Shown here piece by piece: positions 7,442 through 15,402 of a stretch of 64,000 nt of DNA (position 1 is the first letter of the stretch; each line of letters opens with the position of its first letter). The stretch is taken from NCBI GenBank assembly GCA_964426945.1, contig CAYRSS010000015.1:27332-91331 (forward strand), written 5' to 3'. This DNA is from CAYRSS01 sp964426945. Its GTDB lineage: Bacteria > Planctomycetota > Phycisphaerae > UBA1845. The translations under genes and the position numbers were made by a program. Below the pieces are notes generated by a model. The model had not been told where the DNA came from and searched no databases. It saw only the letters and a list, made by a program, of their open reading frames with translations.

Positions 7442-10400
7442 ATGCATGGGCAACTCTGCTTGGCGCGAGGGTTCGCGTCTGCGCTCGTTGTATGTCGTGT
7501 TCTGCTCGCCGCGGCGGTCCTTCACTTCATGGCGCCCGGCCTCGCGGCTGACGGGGGAGAACTTCGCGGCGTGCCGGACTGCAACGAGGACGGTATCCCG
7601 GATGAGCAGCAGCTGGATGAATGGACCCAGCGTGCAAGTCTGACCGCGTCCGACGCGGACTGGTACGACGAGTTCGGCAGCAGCGTCTCGATCTCCGGCG
7701 ACACGGTGATCGTCGGTGCGCAGTCGGACGACCACAGCGGCCTTATGTCCGCAGGCTCGGCGTACGTTTTCGTGCGCGTCGGCGGCGTCTGGACCGAGCA
7801 GGCAAAGTTGACTGCATCCGATGCGGCGACAGCCGACGGCTTCGGGGCCAGCGTTTCGATCTCCGGCGACACGGCCATCGTCGGCGCGAACCAGGACGAC
7901 CACGCCGGCGGCTCGAACGCCGGCTCGGCGTACATCTTCGTACGCACCGGCGGCGTGTGGACCGAGCAGGCGAAGCTGACCGCGTCTGACGCGGCGGCAA
8001 CCGACTATTTCGGCACCCGCGTTTCCATCTCCAGTGACACGGCAATTGTGGGAGCCTACGTGGCTGATCCTGACGGACTGGGGGAGGCAGGGGCTGCGTA
8101 TGTCTTCGTGCGCACCGGCGGCTTGTGGACGCAGCAGGCAAAGCTGACCGCGTCCGACGCGGCGTCAGATGATCATTTCGGGGAAAGCGTTTCGATCGAC
8201 GGTGACTATGCAATTGTCGGATCCAGATTGGACGACCACGCGGGCGGCTCCAACTCAGGCTCGGCCTACGTCTTCACTCGCAGCGGCGGTGTATGGGCCG
8301 AGCAGGCAAAGCTGACCGCGTCCGACGCGGCGTCAGACGATCATTTCGGGGAAAGCGTTTCCATCTTCGGCGACACGGCTATCGTCGGGGCTTACCGGGA
8401 CGACCACGCCGCCGGCTCCAACGCCGGCTCCGCCTATGTCTTTGTGCGCACCGCCGGCGTGTGGACCGAGCAGACGAAATTGACCGCGTCTGACGCGGAG
8501 GCAGGCGACATCTTCGGATATGGCGTTTCGATTTCCGGCGACACCGCCATCGTGGGCGCATTGGGGTACGACTCTAACGGCTCGGCCTACGTCTTCGTGC
8601 GCAGCGGCGGCGTGTGGGAGCAGGCGGCGAAACTCAGAGTACGCACAGATCTTGTTGACGGCTTCGGACACGCGGTCTCAGTCTCCGGGAGTACTGTGAT
8701 CGTCGCATCCGACGATGATGGACCGTACACCAGCGCCGCGTACATCTTCAACCCGGGCCGCGACTGCGACGTGGACGGCATCGACGATATCTGTCAGCTG
8801 GAGGACAATGATTGCAACGGTGACCTGGAACTGGACGTGTGCGAGCCGGACTGCAACGGCAACGCCGTCCCTGACGTGTGCGACGTCGCCGGCGCGACCA
8901 GCCTGGATTGCAATGCCGACGAGGTTCCAGACGAGTGCCAGTTGTACATCCCGGCCCAGCAGGCGCAGATGATTGCCTCCGACTCAGTAGACAGCGACTC
9001 GTTCGGTTTCAGTGTGTCGATCTCCCGCGACACGGCGATCGTTGGCGCTTCGTCGGATGACCACGCCGGCGGCGTGGACGCCGGCTCGGCCTATGTCTTC
9101 GTGCGCAGCGGCGGCGTATGGACCGAGCAGGCGAAGCTGATTGCGTCTGATGCGGTGGAACAAGGTCACTTCGGCGTCAGCGTCTCCATTCACGGCGACA
9201 CGGCGATCGTTGGTGTTGGTGTGTACCCCCCCGCGGCCTACGTATTCGTTCGCGATGGCAGCGTATGGACCCAGCAGGCGAAACTGACCGCGTCCGACGC
9301 GCCGGCAGCCGACGGGTTCGGCATTAGCGTATCGATATTCGAAGACACCGCAGTGGTGGGGGCGTACTTGGCCGACCACACCGAAGGCACGCATGAGAGC
9401 GGAGCGGCGTACGTCTACGTGCGCAGCGACGGCGTATGGACCGAGCAGGCGAGGCTGATTGCGTCTGATGCGATGGGACAAGATCGCTTCGGCCGGAGCG
9501 TCTCCATCTCCGGCGACACGGCGATCGTCGGTGCGCACCATGACCGGCCCGCGGGTGGCATGTGGTTCGGTTCGGCTTATGTCTTCGAGCGCAGCGGCGG
9601 CGTATGGACCGAGCAGGCGAAGCTGACCGCTTCCGACGCGGACGATTACGACCGGTTCGGCGTGAGCGCCTCCATTCACGGCGACACGGCGATCGTTGGC
9701 GGGGAGGCCAACGCGGCCTACATCTTCGTTCGCAATGGCGGCGTTTGGACTGAGCAGGCGAGGCTGACCGGCTCCGATGCGACTTTTGGGTCTGGGTTCG
9801 GCCAGAACGTCTCAATCTCCGGCGACACGGCGATCGTCGGCGCGGCATGGACCTATGACGGCGGCGTAGTAGGCGCCGGTGCGGCCTACTTGTTTACGCG
9901 CGAAGGCGGCGTATGGACGGAGCAGGCAAAGCTGCCGCCACCCTGGGCGGCGCCAGGCGGATTGTTCGGCGCGAGCGTCGCTATCGAATTCAACACTGCA
10001 ATCGTTGGCGCGCTCTTGAGCGAGCGCCCTGAGGGGCTGGACGTGGGATCGGTGTACGCGTTCACGCCTGACAACGACTGCAACGCCAACGGCATCCTCG
10101 ACGAGTGCGACATCGCGGCGGCGGTCAGCGGCGACTGCAATGGCAACGGCATGCCCGACGAGTGTGACCTCGCCGGCCCGTATGGTGACGACTGCAACGC
10201 CAACGGCACACTCGACGATTGCGAACTCATCGCGGACCCCGCGCTTGACTGCAACGCCAACGATGTGCCCGACGAGTGTGACCTCGCCGCGGCAACCAGC
10301 GACGACTGCAACGCCAACGATGTGCCGGACGAGTGCGACATCGCCGGTCCGTTTGGTGATGACTGCAACGCCAACGGCATCCTCGACGATTGCGAGCTCT

Positions 10401-13400
10401 TCGCGGACCCCGCGCTCGACTGCAACGCCAACGGAATCCTCGACGAGTGCGACATCGCCGGTCCGTCCGGTGACGACTGCAACGCCAACGGAGTGCCAGA
10501 CGAGTGTGACATCGCCACGGCGATGAGCGACGACTGCAACGCCAACGAACTGCCAGACGAGTGTGACATCGCCGGTCCGTCCGGTGACGACTGCAACGCC
10601 AATGGAATTCTCGACGAATGCGACATCGCTGCGGCGACGAGCAACGACTGCAATGCCAACGATGTGCCAGACGAGTGCGACATCGCCGCGGCAACCAGCG
10701 ACGACTGCAACGCCAACGACGTGCCCGACGAATGCGACATCGCCGCGGCGACCAGCAACGACTGCAATGCCAACGGTGCGCCCGACGAATGCGACATCGC
10801 CACCGCGACCAGCGACGACTGCAACGCCAACGACGTGCCCGACGAGTGCGAGATCGCCGGTCCCTCCGGTGACGACTGCAACGCCAACGGCATCCTCGAC
10901 GAGTGCGACATCGCCGCGGCGACCAGCAACGACTGCAATGCCAACGGTGCGCCCGACGAGTGCGACCTCGCCGGCGCGACCAGCGACGACTGCAACGCGG
11001 ACGGCGTTCCGGACGACTGTCAGTTGGGGACATGGACGCAGCGGTCGCATCTGATGGCGTCCGACGCGGCTCCATTCGACGACTTTGGCCGCGCGGTCGC
11101 CCTGGACGGCCTGACAGCCATTGTCGGTTCCTACTCGGATGACCACGCGGGCGGCGCAGACGCCGGCTCGGCCTACGTGCTCGTGTTCGCCGATGGCGTG
11201 TGGACCGAGCAGGCGAAGCTGACAGCGTCCGACGCGGCGGCCAGCGATCGCTTCGGTTTCAGCGTGTCGATCTTCGGCGATACCGCGATCGTCGGGGCGT
11301 ACTCGGACGACCACGCCGGCGGCGTGGAGGCCGGCTCGGCGTATGTCTTCGTGCGCAGCGGCGGTTTCTGGACGCAGCAGGCGAAGCTGACCGCGTCCGA
11401 CGCGGCGGCCAGCGACCGCTTCGGCATCAGCGTTGCCATTCACGGCGACACGGCGATCGTGGGCGCGAATCTTGACGACCACATCGGCGCGGATGCCGGC
11501 TCGGCGTACGTCTTCGTGCGCAGCGGCGGCGCCTGGACGCAGCAGGCGAAGCTGACCGCCTCGGACGCGGCGGCGGGCGATCTGTTCGGCACCGAGGTCT
11601 CCATCTCCGGCGACTCGGTGCTCGTGGGCGCCTACGACGACGACCACGCAGGCGGCTCGAACGCCGGCTCGGCCTACGTCTTCGTGCGCAGCGGCGGTGT
11701 CTGGAGTCAGCAGGCGAAACTGACGGCAGCCGACGGCGAGGCGGGCGACAACCTGGGTTTCAGCGTTTCGATTGACGGAAATACGGCGGTCGCCGGCGCG
11801 ATGCGCGATAACCTCGTGGGTGGCGCCGACGCCGGTTCGGCCTACGTCTTCGTGCGCAATGGAAGCGTGTGGGCGCAGCAGGCGAAACTGACGGCCTCCG
11901 ATGAGGCGACAGGAGCCTGGTTCGGGTACAGCGTTTCGGTTGACGGAAACGCTTTAATCGTCGGTGCGAATCAATACGACGGGGCGGGAGGGCTCGACGA
12001 AGCCGGTGCGGTGTACATGTTCACGCGCAGCGGCGCGGCATGGGCACAGGAGGGCATGCTGACCGCCGCCGACGCGGCAGCCGGGGACAACTTCGGTGTC
12101 TCCGTCGCCCTCGCCGGCACCATGGCGATTGTCGGCGCTAACGAGGATGACCACGCAGGCGGCTCGTCCGCCGGCTCGGTGTACGTGGTCCGTATCGGCC
12201 GCGACTGCGACGCGAACGGCACGATGGATGAGTGTGAAGCGGACTGCAACGGTGACGGCACGAGCGACGCGTGCGAGATCGCGTCCGACCCGTCGCTCGA
12301 CTGCAACGGCAACGGAACGCCGGACCAGTGCGACATCGCCGAAGCGACCAGCCCGGACTGCAACGCCGACAGCGTGCCGGACGAGTGTCAGTTGGACATC
12401 TGGACCGAGCGCGTGCGGCTGGCCGCATCCGATGCGGCGGCAAGCGACGAGTTCGGCGTCAGTGTGTCGATCTCCGGCGATACGGCGATTGTGGGTGCGC
12501 GTTCGGACGACCATGCCGGCGGCACGGATGCCGGCTCGGCCTATGTCTTCGTGCTCGCCAACGGCGCATGGACCGAACAGGCGAAGCTGACGGCGTCCGA
12601 CGCGGCGGCCAGCGACGCCTTCGGTTTCAGCGTGTCGATCTCCGGCGACACGGCGATCGTTGGTGCGTACCTGGATGACCATACCGGCGGCTCAAACGCC
12701 GGCTCAGCCTACGTCTTCGTGCGCAGCGGCGGCGTGTGGACTGAGCAGGCGAAGCTGACTGCGTCCGATTCGGCGGCAAGCGACTTCTTCGGACTCAGTG
12801 TGTCGATCTCCGGCGACACGGCGATCGTCGGGGCGTGGGCAGACGACCATGCTGGCGGCTCAAACGCGGGCTCGGCGTACGTCTTCGTTCGCAGTGGTGG
12901 CGTATGGACGCAGCAGGCTAAGCTGACCGCTTCCGACGCGGCTGGCGGTGACGAATTTGGCGCGAAGGTCTCGATTTCCGGCGACACGGCGATCGTGGGG
13001 GCGACCCAGGACGACCACGCGGGCGGGACGAACGCCGGCTCCGCCTACGTCTTCGTGCGCAGCAGCGGCGTATGGACGCAGCAGGCGAAACTGATCGCGT
13101 CCGACGCCGTGGCGGGCGACGAGGCCGGCTACAGCGTCTCCATCTCCGGCGACAGCGCAATCGTCGGGGCGCGATTCAGCGACCCGGGCGGCCGCACGAG
13201 CGCCGGCGCGGCGTATGTCTTCGTGCGCAGCGGCGGCGTATGGACGCAGCAGGCGAAGCTGACCGCCTCTGACGGGATGATGATCGACGTCTTCGGCTAC
13301 AGCGTGTCGATCGACGCGGACACGGCAATCGTGGGAGCCCACCAGGACGACCACGCGGGCGGCGGGAACGCCGGCTCGGCTTATATCTTCGTACGCAGCG

Positions 13401-13915
13401 GCGGCTTGTGGGCCGAGCAGGCGAAGTTGACCGCGTCCGACGCGGCGTCCAATGACCAGTTCGGCAACAGCGTCGCCCTTCACCGCGACACGGCGATCGT
13501 CGGTACGTCCATGGATGACCATGCCGGCGGCTCAAACGCCGGATCACTCTATGTCTTCCGCATCGGCCGCGACTGCGATGGCAACGACGTGCCGGACGAG
13601 TGCGAGTTGGAGGACGGTGACTGTAACGGTAACGGTGTGCCGGATTCGTGCGACATCGACGGCGAGACGAGCGAGGACCAGAATGCCAACGGCGTGCCGG
13701 ATGAGTGCGAGGCCGGTCCGGGCGATCTGAACGGCGACAACGAAGTCAACGTCGATGACCTGCCGGCCCTGTTGCCGTGCATGGGCGGGCCGGGGGTGTC
13801 GGAGCCGGGCTGTGATCCAGAGGTGCAAGCCGCGGCGGACCTGGACGGCGACGACGACGTGGACCTCGCTGACTTCGTAGCGTTCCAGCTTCTGGTCGGT
13901 GCGAACCAGCCATGA
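7442..13915 (+). CDS. Giant secreted FG-GAP propeller protein with calcium-binding linkers and dockerin-like end
   Basis: A 2157-residue exported protein. Residues 1 to about 36 form a signal peptide ending PGLAA. The body holds 28 FG-GAP repeats of about 53 residues (core FGxSVSISGDTAIVGA, then DDHAGGSNAGSAYVFVR). They fall into four blocks of exactly seven, the blade number of one integrin-type beta-propeller. Between blocks lie Asp-Cys-Asn linkers of thrombospondin-3-like type (DCNxNxxPDECxI), the longest being 17 tandem units. The C-terminus has two dockerin-type calcium loops (GDLNGDNEVNVDDL and ADLDGDDDVDLADF). A role in surface adhesion or an extracellular assembly is inferred; no catalytic motif is seen. 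The start at 7442 has GGGAG 8 nt upstream. An upstream in-frame ATG at 7361 would bury the signal peptide. Confidence 0.92.
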   Translation: MHGQLCLARGFASALVVCRVLLAAAVLHFMAPGLAADGGELRGVPDCNEDGIPDEQQLDEWTQRASLTASDADWYDEFGSSVSISGDTVIVGAQSDDHSGLMSAGSAYVFVRVGGVWTEQAKLTASDAATADGFGASVSISGDTAIVGANQDDHAGGSNAGSAYIFVRTGGVWTEQAKLTASDAAATDYFGTRVSISSDTAIVGAYVADPDGLGEAGAAYVFVRTGGLWTQQAKLTASDAASDDHFGESVSIDGDYAIVGSRLDDHAGGSNSGSAYVFTRSGGVWAEQAKLTASDAASDDHFGESVSIFGDTAIVGAYRDDHAAGSNAGSAYVFVRTAGVWTEQTKLTASDAEAGDIFGYGVSISGDTAIVGALGYDSNGSAYVFVRSGGVWEQAAKLRVRTDLVDGFGHAVSVSGSTVIVASDDDGPYTSAAYIFNPGRDCDVDGIDDICQLEDNDCNGDLELDVCEPDCNGNAVPDVCDVAGATSLDCNADEVPDECQLYIPAQQAQMIASDSVDSDSFGFSVSISRDTAIVGASSDDHAGGVDAGSAYVFVRSGGVWTEQAKLIASDAVEQGHFGVSVSIHGDTAIVGVGVYPPAAYVFVRDGSVWTQQAKLTASDAPAADGFGISVSIFEDTAVVGAYLADHTEGTHESGAAYVYVRSDGVWTEQARLIASDAMGQDRFGRSVSISGDTAIVGAHHDRPAGGMWFGSAYVFERSGGVWTEQAKLTASDADDYDRFGVSASIHGDTAIVGGEANAAYIFVRNGGVWTEQARLTGSDATFGSGFGQNVSISGDTAIVGAAWTYDGGVVGAGAAYLFTREGGVWTEQAKLPPPWAAPGGLFGASVAIEFNTAIVGALLSERPEGLDVGSVYAFTPDNDCNANGILDECDIAAAVSGDCNGNGMPDECDLAGPYGDDCNANGTLDDCELIADPALDCNANDVPDECDLAAATSDDCNANDVPDECDIAGPFGDDCNANGILDDCELFADPALDCNANGILDECDIAGPSGDDCNANGVPDECDIATAMSDDCNANELPDECDIAGPSGDDCNANGILDECDIAAATSNDCNANDVPDECDIAAATSDDCNANDVPDECDIAAATSNDCNANGAPDECDIATATSDDCNANDVPDECEIAGPSGDDCNANGILDECDIAAATSNDCNANGAPDECDLAGATSDDCNADGVPDDCQLGTWTQRSHLMASDAAPFDDFGRAVALDGLTAIVGSYSDDHAGGADAGSAYVLVFADGVWTEQAKLTASDAAASDRFGFSVSIFGDTAIVGAYSDDHAGGVEAGSAYVFVRSGGFWTQQAKLTASDAAASDRFGISVAIHGDTAIVGANLDDHIGADAGSAYVFVRSGGAWTQQAKLTASDAAAGDLFGTEVSISGDSVLVGAYDDDHAGGSNAGSAYVFVRSGGVWSQQAKLTAADGEAGDNLGFSVSIDGNTAVAGAMRDNLVGGADAGSAYVFVRNGSVWAQQAKLTASDEATGAWFGYSVSVDGNALIVGANQYDGAGGLDEAGAVYMFTRSGAAWAQEGMLTAADAAAGDNFGVSVALAGTMAIVGANEDDHAGGSSAGSVYVVRIGRDCDANGTMDECEADCNGDGTSDACEIASDPSLDCNGNGTPDQCDIAEATSPDCNADSVPDECQLDIWTERVRLAASDAAASDEFGVSVSISGDTAIVGARSDDHAGGTDAGSAYVFVLANGAWTEQAKLTASDAAASDAFGFSVSISGDTAIVGAYLDDHTGGSNAGSAYVFVRSGGVWTEQAKLTASDSAASDFFGLSVSISGDTAIVGAWADDHAGGSNAGSAYVFVRSGGVWTQQAKLTASDAAGGDEFGAKVSISGDTAIVGATQDDHAGGTNAGSAYVFVRSSGVWTQQAKLIASDAVAGDEAGYSVSISGDSAIVGARFSDPGGRTSAGAAYVFVRSGGVWTQQAKLTASDGMMIDVFGYSVSIDADTAIVGAHQDDHAGGGNAGSAYIFVRSGGLWAEQAKLTASDAASNDQFGNSVALHRDTAIVGTSMDDHAGGSNAGSLYVFRIGRDCDGNDVPDECELEDGDCNGNGVPDSCDIDGETSEDQNANGVPDECEAGPGDLNGDNEVNVDDLPALLPCMGGPGVSEPGCDPEVQAAADLDGDDDVDLADFVAFQLLVGANQP
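10076..11044 (+). repeat. 17 tandem copies of a 57-bp coding repeat
   Basis: Seventeen in-frame units of 19 residues run without a break, each DCNANxxPDECDIAxxxSx or a close variant. Two unit types alternate irregularly: one ends in AAATSD/N and the other in GPSGD; two end in ADPAL. Each unit holds two Cys and several Asp/Asn residues. Near-identical neighbouring units (the AAATSD/N series in the second half) suggest recent copy-number change. The last unit is divergent and leads into the third propeller. Confidence 0.95.
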
Positions 13916-13950
13916 GCCTCAGCCGCGGGAAGAATGGGGGGCACGTTGCG

Positions 13951-13983
13951 GAGAAAACGAAACGTGACCCCTTTTCCGGGCCA
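13951..13983. repeat. Dispersed repeat, copy 1
   Basis: Contains GAAACGTGACCCCTTTTCC followed by GGGCC. The same sequence with a single base change recurs exactly 220 nt downstream. The two copies bracket a 190-bp spacer holding a CTCCCCCG/CGGGGGAG hairpin (14107-14124). Confidence 0.65.
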
Positions 13984-14170
13984 CGCTGAAGGAGCAGGCC
14001 GAAGGGGGTGGCGTCGGGGATTATGGGCCGGAGGCCGCCCCGCGGTCCGTGGCCGGACGAAGGGCGCCGAGCGTAGCGACGCCGTGGCCGGGTGCCGACT
14101 CTCGAGCTCCCCCGTGCGGGGGAGGGTCGATCGACGCTCCATAGGCGTGAGCGGCGTGTCGCGCTAAGGG

Positions 14171-14203
14171 GGAGAAACGAAACTTGACCCCTTTTCCGGG
14201 CCG
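14171..14203. repeat. Dispersed repeat, copy 2
   Basis: Contains GAAACTTGACCCCTTTTCC followed by GGGCC. It ends 6 nt before the ATG of the DUF2461 gene, so it occupies the place where a ribosome binding site would be. Confidence 0.65.
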
Positions 14204-14208
14204 CCAAC

Positions 14209-14937
14209 ATGGCCAAGACCAAAGCCGCCTCCCACTTCACCACGGCGTTCTTCACGTTCCTGCGCGACCTCGCCGCGAACAACACGCGCGAGTGGTTTAC
14301 CGCCCACAAGAAGTCCTACGAGCAGGACGTGAAGGGGCCGCTCCTGCGGTTCATCGCCGACCTGGCCCCGCGCATGGCGAAGGTCAGCCGGTTCATCGAG
14401 GTCGATCCCAAGCCGGTGGGCGGGTCGATGATGCGGCTCAACCGGGACACGCGATTCGCCAAGGACAAGAGCCCGTACAAGACCAACGCCGGCGGGATGT
14501 TCGTCCACAATGCCTGCGGCGAGCTGATGCTGGGCTACCGGCTGTGCATGGGGCCGGACAGCGGACGGGGGAAAGGGGCGGGTCAGATCCAGGCCCACGT
14601 CGGCCTGTGGGAGCCGGACGGCGCGACGGTCGAGGCCGTCCGCCGCCACATCCTGGCCCGGCCGCGGGAATGGACCGCCGCCGCGGGGCCGAAAGCGCTG
14701 GCCGGGTACCAGTGGGAGGGGGAGTCGCTCAAACGGCCGCCCAAGGTCGACGGCGAGCCCGTGCCCGCCGACCACCCCCTGGCACCTGACCTGATGCGCA
14801 AGAGCCAGGCTGCGGTGACGACGTTCTGCGAACGCGATGCCTGCTCGCCGGACTTCCTGGATGCCTACGTGGCGTCGGCCAGGGCCGGGGCGCCGCTGAT
14901 GCGGTTCCTCTGTCAGGCGGTGGATGTGCCCTTCTGA
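14209..14937 (+). CDS. DUF2461 family protein
   Basis: A 242-residue protein, the full length of the DUF2461 family. Family landmarks are seen: FFTFLRDLAANNTREWFTAH at the N-terminus, the central NRDTRFAKDKSPYKTNAG block, GGMFVH, and a C-terminal FLDAYVASARAGAPLMRFL helix. The family is widespread and its function is unknown. It is predicted cytoplasmic. There is no Shine-Dalgarno: the 5' flank is a copy of a dispersed repeat. It is followed directly by the nusA promoter region. Confidence 0.9.
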   Translation: MAKTKAASHFTTAFFTFLRDLAANNTREWFTAHKKSYEQDVKGPLLRFIADLAPRMAKVSRFIEVDPKPVGGSMMRLNRDTRFAKDKSPYKTNAGGMFVHNACGELMLGYRLCMGPDSGRGKGAGQIQAHVGLWEPDGATVEAVRRHILARPREWTAAAGPKALAGYQWEGESLKRPPKVDGEPVPADHPLAPDLMRKSQAAVTTFCERDACSPDFLDAYVASARAGAPLMRFLCQAVDVPF

Positions 14938-14973
14938 GCCTCCTCCCGGGGGGGCTGGCTGCATCGGCCGGAA

Positions 14974-15001
14974 TTGACAGGGTAGGTACCCCCCCTATAA
15001 T
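14974..15001 (+). promoter_or_regulatory. Consensus sigma-70 promoter of the nusA leader
   Basis: TTGACA (14974-14979), a 16-nt spacer and TATAAT (14996-15001). Both boxes match the sigma-70 consensus at all six positions, the best promoter in the window. Transcription should begin near 15008. Confidence 0.85.
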
Positions 15002-15007
15002 TGCCGC

Positions 15008-15292
15008 GGTCCGGCGGGACTCCCTCTGTGCGGCGTCCCGTCCGAGACCGCGGTGCGGGGCGGGTACAGTGCGCCCCGGGCGGTGGGTCGGCGCGATTCT
15101 GCGCGGTGGCCGGCCGCCGGTGGAGGCGGAGTGATGCGTCGTGCATAGCCCGGTTATTGCGCTTGGCTGCACGTCGGCAGATGGCGGGGTCCCCGCGACG
15201 TTGGGAGTCGGATGATGTCCTAGGTCGCCCCGGACAAGCCGAAGCTGCCTCTTCACCGCGTGGGCCGACGTTATGCGCCCACGCTTTTTTTT
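15008..15292 (+). ncRNA. Structured nusA leader or independent small RNA, about 285 nt
   Basis: The stretch between the consensus promoter and an intrinsic terminator has no convincing reading frame but folds readily. CCGCGGTC (15004-15011) pairs with GACCGCGG (15046-15053) around an inner CGGGAC/GTCCCG stem (15015-15020 with 15035-15040). GTGCA (15141-15145) pairs with TGCAC (15168-15172), continued by GCC/GGC. ACGTCGGC (15171-15178) is complementary to GCCGACGT (15264-15271) in the terminator loop and end of its 5' arm, so a pseudoknot or antiterminator is possible. I looked for tmRNA, RNase P, SRP and 6S hallmarks and found none. It could be an attenuator of the nusA operon, or a stand-alone RNA. 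Confidence 0.6.
15258..15292 (+). terminator. Intrinsic terminator 110 nt before nusA
   Basis: GCGTGGGC (15258-15265) and GCCCACGC (15277-15284) form a perfect 8-bp stem with an 11-nt loop, followed by eight T residues (15285-15292). nusA must be transcribed by readthrough of this element or from another promoter inside 15293-15402, where none is obvious. Confidence 0.9.
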
Positions 15293-15402
15293 GGACGGTC
15301 GGACTCGGGCCTGCGGCCTGCTGATCCGGCAGCCGGGCTCCTCCGCGGGGGGAGCATGACGATACAGGCGGCGGCAGCGGCCGCATCGGTGGGTCAAGCG
15401 GT

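Noticed and set aside
10076..11044. Regular 57-bp spacing resembling a CRISPR array
   Set aside because: The repeats are in frame, have no variable spacers and encode protein repeats.
9812..11647. 611-codon frame antisense to the FG-GAP gene
   Set aside because: It is the reverse image of the repeat array; no start signal or family.
15008..15292. tmRNA, RNase P, SRP or 6S RNA
   Set aside because: None of the conserved core motifs of these RNAs could be found in the segment.
15001..15324. Plus frame across the nusA leader
   Set aside because: Starts on the -10 box, crosses the terminator, and has Arg/Gly-rich composition.
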